A stretch of 10,075 nt of DNA from Candidatus Saccharimonadota bacterium (GTDB taxonomy: Bacteria > Patescibacteriota > Saccharimonadia > Saccharimonadales > UBA7683): the NCBI GenBank assembly GCA_018061375.1, contig JAGOUG010000030.1:1-10075 (forward strand), written 5' to 3'. The notes beneath the pieces were generated by a model. It had not been told where the DNA came from, searched no databases, and worked only from the letters and a program-made list of their open reading frames with translations. Both the position numbers and the translations under genes were made by a program. Below are positions 1 through 5,321 of the stretch, piece after piece. Within the stretch, counting starts at the first letter, position 1. Each line of letters begins with the position of its first letter.

Positions 1-255
1 CCAGTTATCTATTTCGTCTGCATCGCCTAAGTGATAAGGGCCAAGGCTTGTATTTGGCAATCTGCCATACAAGGTCGAAAAAGGTGATTCCCAAAGTGAG
101 CTATCACTCATTAAATGATTACCGAATGTAATAATTGTCTGTCCGTGTATAGTTCTGTGCTGGTGCTCAGCAAGCGCTTCTTCATCACTCAGTGAGCGAA
201 CGCGCTGTAGTTCTTCTAAAAAGCTCTCTCGAGCTGCAATTTCATAAAATTCCAT
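1..255 (-). CDS. Partial gene of unknown function behind a putative attenuator (3' end outside window)
   Basis: The ATG is at 255-253 and the frame is open to the window edge, giving the first 85 residues. The start is supported by AGGA at 263-266, seven bases before the ATG. The visible protein begins MEFYEIAARESFLEELQRV and is soluble, acidic and helix-prone at its N-terminus (about residues 5-35), followed by a stretch with ITFGNHLMSDSSLWESPF and a Gly/Pro-containing segment; there is no signal peptide or membrane segment. I do not recognise the family. It is the only gene here with a long 5' leader (about 140 nt from the predicted transcription start), and that leader carries a terminator-like hairpin ending about 20 bases before the ATG, so its expression is probably controlled by premature termination. 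That it is a real gene is fairly secure; its function is unknown. Confidence 0.75.
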   Translation of the reverse strand, partial: MEFYEIAARESFLEELQRVRSLSDEEALAEHQHRTIHGQTIITFGNHLMSDSSLWESPFSTLYGRLPNTSLGPYHLGDADEIDNW

Positions 256-278
256 ATTATTTTCCTGTTATACATTAA

Positions 279-317
279 AAACTCCCCGGTCTATTTAGTT
301 GTAGTACCAGGGAGTTT
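279..317 (-). terminator. Rho-independent terminator in the leader of the gene at 255
   Basis: Read leftward, AAACTCCCTGGT (317-306), a 15-nt loop and ACCGGGGAGTTT (290-279) form a 12-bp stem with one U-G wobble, followed by U residues (five in a row at 281-277, three of them in the stem). On the plus strand the same stem has a C-A mismatch and a poor T tract, so the leftward reading is favoured. It lies before the ATG at 255, so it either ends readthrough from the gene at 447-1328 or serves as an attenuator. The U tract is short. Confidence 0.6.
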
Positions 318-343
318 ATAAGTATGCAAAAGCGCTTCAGGTA

Positions 344-394
344 CTACAACCGGATCTTCTTCTTTGTCGCACAATTGATACTTATATAAATCAT
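344..394 (-). CDS. Candidate 16-residue leader peptide MIYISINCATKKKIRL
   Basis: This ORF is ATG (394-392), 16 codons, TAG (346-344). Its ATG sits seven bases after the -10 hexamer of a consensus promoter, the same spacing as at other genes here, so it would be translated from a leaderless mRNA. The peptide has four Ile (codons 2, 4, 6 and 14), a run of three AAG Lys codons (11-13) and ends K-I-R-L. Codons 3-6 form the 5' arm of helix A, and codons 15-16 plus the stop form the 5' arm of the antiterminator. This geometry is that of amino-acid or drug-responsive leader peptides. The Ile enrichment could point to sensing of Ile-tRNA, and the K-x-R near the end recalls ribosome-stalling motifs, but both readings are speculative. 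It may also be a chance ORF. Confidence 0.45.
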   Translation of the reverse strand: MIYISINCATKKKIRL

Positions 395-401
395 GAATAA
401 T

Positions 402-430
402 ACTATACATATTCATTGTAACAATGTCAA
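402..430 (-). promoter_or_regulatory. Strong sigma-70-type promoter, leftward
   Basis: On the minus strand, TTGACA (430-425) is followed by a 17-base spacer and TATAGT (407-402), a perfect -35 and a 5/6 -10. The predicted start of transcription is near 395, at the ATG of the leader ORF. It drives the gene at <1-255. Confidence 0.8.
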
Positions 431-435
431 ATGTC

Positions 436-449
436 TAACTATATAGTTA
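436..449. repeat. 14-bp perfect palindrome next to a promoter
   Basis: TAACTATATAGTTA is its own reverse complement. It includes the TAA stop of the gene at 447-1328 and ends five bases upstream of the -35 hexamer at 430-425, a position suited to an activator or repressor. In an AT-rich region it may also be chance. Confidence 0.35.
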
Positions 450-1328
450 CTTTTTGAGTTGAATATCTGAGCTTTCGTCTACAAAGGCACCAACTTCGTC
501 AAAGTCTTCATTGAACGCAGCAATGACAAGGCGCGGGTGTTCACTACCGTCTGTATCTGAGTTAAACCAGAGAATTCTAAACCCACGAAATATTCCTGAA
601 AGAGTTTGTGGGCTACTATCAATTAAGACCCTGTCATCTTCTAGGCCAAATCTGAGCAGTTGAGGAACATCTGCGGACATAGTTTCAAAGTCAGTAATGC
701 GGTTGAGGTACCCTAGATAAAATCTTTTTTGCAGTTCATTGAGCTCACCAAACTGGGTGCTGACATAGCAAGAAAGACCATATAGATCGACCTGTTCGCC
801 ATTAATATATTGATTAAGTTCTAATGCAATAACATCATCTGATTCCGGCATAATATCGAGGTCGTCTCGAGTGTCTTCAAAACTAAAAACACTATTACTA
901 ATAGGTGCAAAAAAGTGCGGTCGCCCAGTAAATGTCGGGGACTCAATCGTAAAGGGTTTATGTGCCTCGGTATTTATACCGATTTTTATACCAATGACTG
1001 GCTGAAGATTGCCTAGTTCGTTCTTAAGAACGTGTACTGCTACATCTAAAAACGTCCCTGAAAACGTCCCATTTTTAATAACAGTTCCTGTACCAAGACC
1101 GCCTTCATCTAAATCTGGACACAGGATTGCATTGCCGCTAACAGTTACCGGCTCTTCGTTGCAACGTTCGTATATCTCGATCCTCCATATATTTAATGAA
1201 TCAGAAACTAGTGCAAAATCTACGCCGGCGTCGAGCTGTTCTTGGCACGCAAGCAGGCCATTAAGTGCTAAGCTGATCTGAAAATCACGGCCTTCAACCT
1301 CATCGATTTCAGTAGGGACATCTTCCAT
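447..1328 (-). CDS. Acidic soluble protein of unknown function (293 aa)
   Basis: The ATG is at 1328-1326, and a TATACT -10 hexamer ends seven bases before it, so this start and a leaderless transcript fit together; there is no Shine-Dalgarno. The protein is strongly acidic, rich in Asp/Glu and in alternating hydrophobic residues (for example TGTVIKNGTFSGTFLDVAV and VIGIKIGI around residues 80-115), suggesting mostly beta structure in the first half, then a helical stretch near LNELQKRFYLGYLNRI (about 195-210) and a beta-rich C-terminal part (IFRGFRILWFN, PRLVIAAFNEDF). There is no signal peptide, membrane helix or catalytic motif that I can name. It follows the membrane protein gene at 1378-1971 in the same direction with 49 bases between, but probably has its own promoter. 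I do not recognise the family and assign no function. Confidence 0.8.
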   Translation of the reverse strand: MEDVPTEIDEVEGRDFQISLALNGLLACQEQLDAGVDFALVSDSLNIWRIEIYERCNEEPVTVSGNAILCPDLDEGGLGTGTVIKNGTFSGTFLDVAVHVLKNELGNLQPVIGIKIGINTEAHKPFTIESPTFTGRPHFFAPISNSVFSFEDTRDDLDIMPESDDVIALELNQYINGEQVDLYGLSCYVSTQFGELNELQKRFYLGYLNRITDFETMSADVPQLLRFGLEDDRVLIDSSPQTLSGIFRGFRILWFNSDTDGSEHPRLVIAAFNEDFDEVGAFVDESSDIQLKK

Positions 1329-1335
1329 GTAGCGT

Positions 1336-1341
1336 AGTATA
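1336..1341 (-). promoter_or_regulatory. -10 element giving a leaderless start at 1328
   Basis: TATACT (1341-1336 on the minus strand) matches the -10 consensus at five of six positions and ends seven bases before the ATG at 1328. No good -35 is seen at 17 bases (GTGTAT); TTGTGT lies 19 bases upstream. Confidence 0.5.
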
Positions 1342-1359
1342 GAGTATTATTCTGTAAAA

Positions 1360-1392
1360 TACACAAGCGAAACGGAGTTATTTACTTGTGTA
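1360..1392 (-). terminator. Weak candidate terminator after the membrane protein gene
   Basis: Leftward, TACACAAG (1392-1385) pairs with CTTGTGTA (1367-1360) over 8 bp around a 17-base loop, followed by TTTTA. The stem includes the last codons of the gene at 1378-1971. The large loop and short T run make this uncertain. Confidence 0.3.
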
Positions 1393-1971
1393 GAATTCGC
1401 GTACATCTAAGATTGTAAAGAGTACAAAACATGCCCCAAGTAGGCTGAGCAGTGGTGCTGCCGGTTGGCTAAGATTGCCGAGAAGTTGGTACGCAACATA
1501 GACCGCAGTAATAAGCGCTGGTAGGTATACCCTATCCCAGCCGCGTTTGCTCTTCACAAATAAATCGCTCAGACCATCAACAAGTAGGAGTGTATTCAAT
1601 AGTATAATCACAAGTATTACCCATGAATCTTGATTGAAGAATATTTCATTAAAGAAGCCAGATACTGAGAGTAAGCTTCCGTTTTTGGCAAGGTTAAGTA
1701 GTTGAGGTGAAATGACAATTACGGAAAGAATAGAAAGCCACGGCCCATACGCGACTAGTTTGGTTCGCGTTTTCTTCTTAAATGCAAAGGAGTGTCTGTC
1801 ATGGAGGTTGTAGGTTATTTGATTTTGGACGGTTGTAATTACATCGCTAACAGACTTAACTCGTACATTTGGCGCTCGTTTTACTGTTTTTGGCGCAGTC
1901 TGAGTAATCTTCTTAGTCTTTGCAGAAGTGCTTGCTGTTTTTGACTGGTTGGGTTTCGTCTTCTTTGCCAT
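1378..1971 (-). CDS. Membrane protein with basic N-terminal tail, unknown function (197 aa)
   Basis: The ATG is at 1971-1969. Residues 1-72 form a hydrophilic tail rich in Lys, Thr and Ser (MAKKTKPNQSKTASTSAKTK and onward; almost no acidic residues before residue 43), followed by four likely membrane helices at about 73-95, 116-134, 148-166 and 171-189, and a short charged end (DVREFYTSK). The positive tail and the KKKTRTK just before the first helix suggest that the N-terminus stays in the cytoplasm. Such Lys/Thr-rich tails on small membrane proteins are frequent in Saccharibacteria, but I cannot name the family. No Shine-Dalgarno is visible before the ATG. Two candidate promoters and a 10-bp inverted repeat lie upstream (1996-2074), so it is likely regulated on its own. 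The gene next to it leftward has a separate -10 element. Confidence 0.8.
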   Translation of the reverse strand: MAKKTKPNQSKTASTSAKTKKITQTAPKTVKRAPNVRVKSVSDVITTVQNQITYNLHDRHSFAFKKKTRTKLVAYGPWLSILSVIVISPQLLNLAKNGSLLSVSGFFNEIFFNQDSWVILVIILLNTLLLVDGLSDLFVKSKRGWDRVYLPALITAVYVAYQLLGNLSQPAAPLLSLLGACFVLFTILDVREFYTSK

Positions 1972-1995
1972 AACTACACAGTTCTAATGGAGATA

Positions 1996-2024
1996 ACTAT
2001 AGCACTATATTGCATAAAAAGCAA
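1996..2024 (-). promoter_or_regulatory. Candidate promoter for the membrane protein gene
   Basis: On the minus strand TTGCTT (2024-2019), a 17-base spacer and TATAGT (2001-1996) give a 3/6 -35 and a 5/6 -10. The 24 bases between the -10 and the ATG at 1971 have no clear Shine-Dalgarno. The element is overlapped by an inverted repeat at 2004-2030. Confidence 0.5.
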
Positions 2025-2030
2025 TATAGT
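2004..2030. repeat. Perfect 10-bp inverted repeat, operator or hairpin
   Basis: ACTATATTGC (2004-2013), a 7-base A-rich loop (ATAAAAA) and GCAATATAGT (2021-2030) form a perfect inverted repeat. It covers the spacer and -35 of the promoter at 1996-2024 and would lie in the 5' leader of a transcript from the further upstream promoter (2045-2074). An operator for a dimeric regulator or a leader hairpin are both possible; it might also end rightward or leftward transcripts, although only AT-rich sequence and no T run follows. Confidence 0.45.
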
Positions 2031-2040
2031 ATTTTATTTA

Positions 2041-2054
2041 CTGAAGTGTAGTTT
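2041..2054. repeat. 14-bp direct repeat, copy 1 (CTGAAGTGTAGTTT)
   Basis: The identical 14-mer occurs at 8073-8086, and the bases after it are also similar (ACTAGTTTAAAT versus TTAGTGTTTAAT). Read on the minus strand both copies contain the -10-like TACACT and both lie upstream of a leftward membrane protein gene. Confidence 0.4.
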
Positions 2055-2074
2055 ACTAGTTTAAATACTGCCAA
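2045..2074 (-). promoter_or_regulatory. Second candidate promoter for the membrane protein gene
   Basis: On the minus strand TTGGCA (2074-2069; 5/6 match to -35), an 18-base spacer and TACACT (2050-2045; 4/6 match to -10) form a plausible promoter. A transcript from it would carry a leader of about 65 bases containing the inverted repeat at 2004-2030. Confidence 0.4.
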
Positions 2075-2128
2075 CCAGCTATTATCCTTTCGAGGCCTCT
2101 GTTACCATACTAAAGAACGGAGTTTATG

Positions 2129-2839
2129 ATGAGTTTAGAAGTTAAAATCCACGATGCACAGACAATCATCTTGCGGGAGCTATTATTTCAGCCAAGCGCA
2201 GGTTTTGCTGAGTTACAGAAACCAACCAATTTAAGTAGTGATCACTTTAACTTTCATATTGCACGGCTTGTAGAACTTGGCCTGGTAGAAAAAGTCGCAC
2301 GTGGCCACTATAGTCTCAGTTCTAAAGGTAAAGAATACGCTAACAGACTAGATACTGACGATAACACTATCGAACGCCAGCCAAAAAGTGCAGTAATCCT
2401 AGCTATTGAACGCCAGGGTGAAGATGGTACCGAATATCTATTTCAAGAACGTTTGAAGAACCCATACTTCGGCTTCTGGGGCTTACCGAGCGGTAAGATC
2501 CGTTGGGGTGAATCAATTTTAGAAACAGCAGCTAGGGAGTCGCTAGAAGAAACTGGCTATACAGCCGACTTCACCGTCGCTGGTGTGTATCACGAACGAG
2601 TGATCTTGAAGGAATCTGACGAAATGATGGAAGATAAAATATTCTTTGTGTGTAGTGGCGTAAACCCGACGGGAACGCTGCTCACTGACTTTGAGGGCGG
2701 ACATAACGAATGGATGACATTTGAACAGGCATTCAAAAAAGAAAAGAAGTTCGATAGCTTTAAAGCGGAGATTGATATTCTAACTTCAGAAGATTGGTTA
2801 GTTGAACGTCTAACCACATACGATAAAGCAAACTTTTAG
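2129..2839 (+). CDS. Winged-helix/Nudix hydrolase, copy 1
   Basis: Two ATGs stand in tandem at 2126 and 2129; GGAG at 2119-2122 is six bases before the second, so 2129 (236 aa) is preferred. Counting from 2126, residues 10-75 form a winged helix-turn-helix (AQTIILRELLF, then SSDHFNFHIARLVELGLVEK as the recognition and wing region, ending SSKGKEYANRLD). Residues about 85-210 form a Nudix domain with a complete box: G123, E129, R137, E138, E141, E142 and G144, in the GX5EX7REUXEEXGU pattern. Nudix enzymes hydrolyse nucleoside diphosphates linked to another group, with Mg2+ held by the REXXEE glutamates. Substrate is not evident. The next gene begins directly after the stop, so the pair is an operon. 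The order HTH then Nudix is opposite to the NAD regulator NrtR. A near copy lies at 4617-5321: about three quarters of the N-terminal 77 residues are identical by hand count. Confidence 0.9.
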   Translation: MSLEVKIHDAQTIILRELLFQPSAGFAELQKPTNLSSDHFNFHIARLVELGLVEKVARGHYSLSSKGKEYANRLDTDDNTIERQPKSAVILAIERQGEDGTEYLFQERLKNPYFGFWGLPSGKIRWGESILETAARESLEETGYTADFTVAGVYHERVILKESDEMMEDKIFFVCSGVNPTGTLLTDFEGGHNEWMTFEQAFKKEKKFDSFKAEIDILTSEDWLVERLTTYDKANF

Positions 2840-2848
2840 GTGTCACAT

Positions 2849-3250
2849 ATGATTAAGGCTGTCATATGCGGGACATACCGTCGTGATTCTAGTGGGTTAA
2901 AGCAGTTATTTAAAGAACTAGAGACTAATGGAGTACGAATACTCTCACCACTCTCGATTGACTTTATTAGTACATTACCTGCGGTTGTAAAAACACGTAC
3001 TGATGAGTCTTTACCTATTAGTATTTTGGAGTTGCTGCATCTGCGAGCTATCCGCGAGGCTGATTTTGTATGGCTTCATGCGCCTGATGGATACGTCGGT
3101 ATAAGTGGGAGTTTTGAAGTTGGCTATGCTACTGCAAAACGTATACCTATCTTCTGTAAAGAGCGAATTCAGGACGAAATGCTACAAACACAGGTCACCG
3201 TGTGCGCAAGCGTCTTTGAGGCGTTTACTCACCTCGGTTTCGTCAATTAG
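2849..3250 (+). CDS. Nucleoside 2-deoxyribosyltransferase-like protein
   Basis: The frame is open from a GTG at 2840 that abuts the Nudix stop codon, but the ATG at 2849 has AGGTG (2838-2842) six bases before it and begins the first beta strand (MIKAVICGTYRRD), so 133 aa from 2849 is preferred. The sequence fits the small Rossmann-like fold of nucleoside 2-deoxyribosyltransferases and their relatives, including the N-hydrolase DNPH1/Rcl: a G-T-Y-R loop at residues 8-11, EADFVWLHAP (70-79), and GSFEVGYATAKRIPIF (87-102), where E90 matches the catalytic Glu of the family. These enzymes cleave the N-glycosidic bond of deoxynucleosides or deoxynucleotides. The gene is in an operon with the winged-helix/Nudix gene. 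Its last 69 bases overlap the convergent gene at 3182-3697. Substrate class is inferred; close relatives with other base-sugar substrates are possible. Confidence 0.75.
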   Translation: MIKAVICGTYRRDSSGLKQLFKELETNGVRILSPLSIDFISTLPAVVKTRTDESLPISILELLHLRAIREADFVWLHAPDGYVGISGSFEVGYATAKRIPIFCKERIQDEMLQTQVTVCASVFEAFTHLGFVN

Positions 3251-3697
3251 ATCTTCAGTTCTTACGCACGCAACCAGTGTTTCAAGTTGGTCCATGAGGC
3301 GTTTAAACCCATCCTCACAGTCTGCATCAACACCAAATTCTTCCGTAATTACCATGCCACCTGGGTGATTATTGCCTTGTTCGCATCTAATCACATCTCC
3401 GGTCGCGAGTACGAGCTCATCGTCCTCGTGGTACAATACCTGGTTGCGAACGAGTGTGTATTCAATGTTACTTTTTGTGTCGACCGCTGGTGCCGGAGTG
3501 CTATAGTGTGCGAGCCCATAGTGCCCACCGTCTTTTATGAGCGCAATCAGCTCGCTTTCAGGGTAAAGATGCGAGAGGCTGAAGTAGTATTCTCCATCAT
3601 CAACAATACCCAGACGTTCGAGCGCACTGCATATGCCTTCAAGGGGATTCGAATATGTGCGTTCTCGTAAACGCGCTGTTTCTCGGGGTAGTTCCAT
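3182..3697 (-). CDS. Unknown acidic protein (171 aa), convergent overlap with neighbour
   Basis: The frame extends to a TTG at 3733, but that codon lies in the -35 hexamer; the ATG at 3697, seven bases after a -10 element, is the likely start of a leaderless mRNA. The protein begins MELPRETARLRERTYSNP and is hydrophilic, acidic and single-domain, with a helical N-terminus (residues about 1-30), a middle part rich in Tyr, Leu and His (EYYFSLSHLYPESELIALI, GGHYGLAHYSTP), a beta-like stretch (NIEYTLVRNQVLYHEDDELVLATGDVIRCEQ, described here as positions about 79-109) and a helical C-terminus. Four Cys lie in the C-terminal two thirds. No signal peptide, membrane segment or recognised motif is seen. 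The last 23 codons overlap the end of the deoxyribosyltransferase-like gene on the other strand. No function is assigned. Confidence 0.7.
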   Translation of the reverse strand: MELPRETARLRERTYSNPLEGICSALERLGIVDDGEYYFSLSHLYPESELIALIKDGGHYGLAHYSTPAPAVDTKSNIEYTLVRNQVLYHEDDELVLATGDVIRCEQGNNHPGGMVITEEFGVDADCEDGFKRLMDQLETLVACVRTEDLIDETEVSKRLKDACAHGDLCL

Positions 3698-3704
3698 TGC
3701 ATAT

Positions 3705-3733
3705 ATAATGAACGAGAATACCGCGAATGTCAA
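3705..3733 (-). promoter_or_regulatory. Promoter of the leftward unknown gene, leaderless
   Basis: On the minus strand TTGACA (3733-3728), a 17-base spacer and CATTAT (3710-3705) give a perfect -35 and a 4/6 -10. The -10 ends seven bases before the ATG at 3697. Confidence 0.7.
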
Positions 3734-3750
3734 TTATGTGCATTCCGTAT

Positions 3751-3779
3751 TTGTTTATATATTTTCACTCGTCTACACT
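3751..3779 (+). promoter_or_regulatory. Promoter of the rightward unknown gene, leaderless
   Basis: TTGTTT (3751-3756), a 17-base spacer and TACACT (3774-3779) lie so that the ATG at 3788 is eight bases after the -10. The -35 is weak (3/6). No Shine-Dalgarno precedes the ATG. It is divergent from the promoter at 3705-3733. Confidence 0.5.
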
Positions 3780-3787
3780 TGGTGCAG

Positions 3788-4546
3788 ATGACTGAATCTT
3801 TAGGAACACTAGTTACGCAGGATTTTGGTACAGATGTCGGTTCTATAATTGGTGAATATATTGATTCTGGCGACGTGGCATTCGGCATGCACTTCATGGA
3901 CAGGGGTTTTGAAGGCGATGAGCTGAGGTTAATAAGCTCACTACATACGGCTGGTAGATACTGTTTAGATTCCGACACCCTAACCGGCATGTTGCGAGCA
4001 CAAGGCTATAACGCTTCAACACTCTACAACCCGAGTGCATATACTGAGCATCTCGAAGTTTCGGAAGATGGTATTTTTGCTGAATTTAGTGGCAGGGTGA
4101 CTCATGCAATTACGGAATTAGTTACCGAACGGACTCGTATATATATTGATCCGCATTGGCAGTACTTTGTTCTCAGGCAGGCGGGAGTTGAGTTTGCAGA
4201 TGTTTTTAGAAATCAGGATGTAGCCATAATGCCAGGCGAAAGAGTACTCACTTATCAGCGCGGTGATATGAACCTTGTTGCAGAACTGTATGCTACAACG
4301 AGCCGCATTTTGCAGGATAAGATTAGGCGCGGTGTTCTACGTTCTAAAGTTGAATCGTATGTGCGTAATATAGATATAGCTGGGAGGGCTCTGGGTATAG
4401 CCACGGGCCCATTGCCAGTCGGGTTTAACTCTTGTGCAGATTTAGAGGATATAGCATACGGTATCTGGAGTCCGCAAAATTATTACAAGCCTTCTCAAGC
4501 TGAACTTGATAGTATGCGAAAGAAACAGGGCCCTTATACCGATTAA
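3788..4546 (+). CDS. Unknown soluble protein (252 aa)
   Basis: The frame is open from a TTG at 3779 and a GTG at 3782, but both sit in or next to the -10 hexamer; the ATG at 3788 (MTESLGTLVTQDF) fits a leaderless mRNA. The protein is acidic and of mixed composition, with a likely alpha/beta first half (VGSIIGEYIDSGDVAFG, RLISSLHTAGRYCLDSDTL), a helical middle (EFSGRVTHAITELVTERTRI and a long helix around ERVLTYQRGDMNLVAELYA to KIRRGVLRSKVES, residues about 155-190), and a Pro/Tyr-rich end (NYYKPSQAELDSMRKKQGP). No membrane segment, signal peptide or known motif is visible. It is divergent from the unknown gene at 3182-3697 and shares its 90-bp promoter region. A 14-bp palindrome follows two bases after the stop. 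It is not evidently part of the following Nudix operon, which starts 70 bases later. No function is assigned. Confidence 0.75.
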   Translation: MTESLGTLVTQDFGTDVGSIIGEYIDSGDVAFGMHFMDRGFEGDELRLISSLHTAGRYCLDSDTLTGMLRAQGYNASTLYNPSAYTEHLEVSEDGIFAEFSGRVTHAITELVTERTRIYIDPHWQYFVLRQAGVEFADVFRNQDVAIMPGERVLTYQRGDMNLVAELYATTSRILQDKIRRGVLRSKVESYVRNIDIAGRALGIATGPLPVGFNSCADLEDIAYGIWSPQNYYKPSQAELDSMRKKQGPYTD

Positions 4547-4547
4547 C

Positions 4548-4561
4548 GGAAGTCGACTTCC
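4548..4561. repeat. 14-bp perfect palindrome GGAAGTCGACTTCC
   Basis: The palindrome lies two bases after the stop of the gene at 3788-4546 and 55 bases before the Nudix copy 2 start. As RNA it could fold only as a 5-bp stem with a TCGA loop and no T run follows, so an operator for a dimeric protein is as likely as a terminator. Confidence 0.4.
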
Positions 4562-4616
4562 CTAGTATCGTAAATTTTGAACTGCTAGACTGCAATTATA
4601 AACAAAGGAACCATAC

Positions 4617-5321
4617 ATGAGTCACGAAATATCAGTACACACCGCACAAACAGCAATCTTAAGAGAACTTCTGTTCCACCCGAGTGCAGGCTTTGCACAG
4701 CTACAGAAGCCTACGGGGCTCGATAGTGATCATTTTAAGTTTCATATTAATCGCCTTGTTGAGGTTGGCTATGTTACTAAAAAAGAAGACGGAACATATA
4801 CGCTTTCAACCGCAGGTAAAGAGTACGCCAACAGGCTCGATACCGATATTAATACTATAGAAAAGCAGCCGAAGCTTTCAGTCGCACTTATTATTGAAAA
4901 CGAAGATGGCAAGTTCCTCTCTCAGCAGCGCCTAAAGCAACCGTATTACGGCTTCTGGGGCCGTGCTACTGGTAAGGTTGGCTGGGGAGAGACTCTACTT
5001 GAGACTGGTGCACGCGAACTTATGGAAGAAGCGGGTCTGACGGCTGACCTGAGCGTTGGAGGCTTCTACCATAAAATGGATTATGAAAAAGGCACCGAAA
5101 AGATGCTGGAAGATAAACTATTTTGTGTAATTTATGGCACGAACCCTCAGGGCGAACTTATTGTAGATGCCGAAGGCCACCATAACGAATGGCTCAGTAA
5201 CGAAGAGCTTGCCAAAAAAGGTACTGTCTTTGAGTCTGTTCCCGAAATTACTGAAATGTGTCAGAAGCCCGGTATTGGCTACATAGAACATAAATACTAC
5301 TACAACCCAGAGGAATACTAA
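4617..5321 (+). CDS. Winged-helix/Nudix hydrolase, copy 2
   Basis: The ATG at 4617 has AAAGGAA (4604-4610) at good spacing; 234 aa. Residues 8-74 form a winged helix-turn-helix nearly identical to copy 1 (QTAILRELLF; SDHFKFHINRLVEVGYVTKK; GKEYANRLDTD). Residues about 85-205 form a Nudix domain with box residues G119, E125, R133, E134, E137, E138 and G140. Upstream of the box copy 2 has GFWGRATGK where copy 1 has GFWGLPSGK, so the usual LPGG turn is lost and substrate choice may differ. The enzyme would cleave a nucleoside diphosphate derivative to a monophosphate and a second product with Mg2+. The end (YIEHKYYYNPEEY) is Tyr-rich and not shared with copy 1. The stop overlaps the next ATG by one base (TAATG), so the two are translationally coupled. 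The HTH may bind DNA, perhaps its own upstream region with the palindrome at 4548-4561; this is inference. Confidence 0.9.
   Translation: MSHEISVHTAQTAILRELLFHPSAGFAQLQKPTGLDSDHFKFHINRLVEVGYVTKKEDGTYTLSTAGKEYANRLDTDINTIEKQPKLSVALIIENEDGKFLSQQRLKQPYYGFWGRATGKVGWGETLLETGARELMEEAGLTADLSVGGFYHKMDYEKGTEKMLEDKLFCVIYGTNPQGELIVDAEGHHNEWLSNEELAKKGTVFESVPEITEMCQKPGIGYIEHKYYYNPEEY

Larger units (their letters stand above)
256..394 (-). promoter_or_regulatory. Putative transcription-attenuation leader
   Basis: On the minus strand this leader holds two mutually exclusive sets of pairings. Set one: helix A (386-378 with 325-317, TATAAGTAT/ATACTTATA, 9 bp) plus the terminator hairpin (317-306 with 290-279). 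Set two: helix P1 (350-340 GTTGTAGTACC with 308-298 GGTACTACAAC, 11 perfect bp), which takes bases 308-306 and the terminator loop and so acts as an antiterminator. A short ORF (394-344) starts at the predicted transcription start; its stop codon lies inside the 5' arm of P1. A ribosome at that stop would mask P1 and favour termination; one stalled over the early codons would disrupt helix A and leave P1 free. A ligand-binding riboswitch is an alternative. Pairings are seen directly; the mechanism is inferred. Confidence 0.6.

Noticed and set aside
278..317. Treating the hairpin as a rightward terminator
   Set aside because: No rightward gene precedes it, and on that strand it has a mismatch in the stem and no good T run.
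3287..3670. A 127-codon rightward open frame opposite the gene at 3182-3697
   Set aside because: It is a shadow of a gene with a consensus promoter and has no ribosome binding site or promoter of its own.
2126..5321. Calling the two Nudix proteins NrtR
   Set aside because: Domain order is reversed, the Nudix boxes are complete, and no NAD biosynthesis or salvage genes are near.
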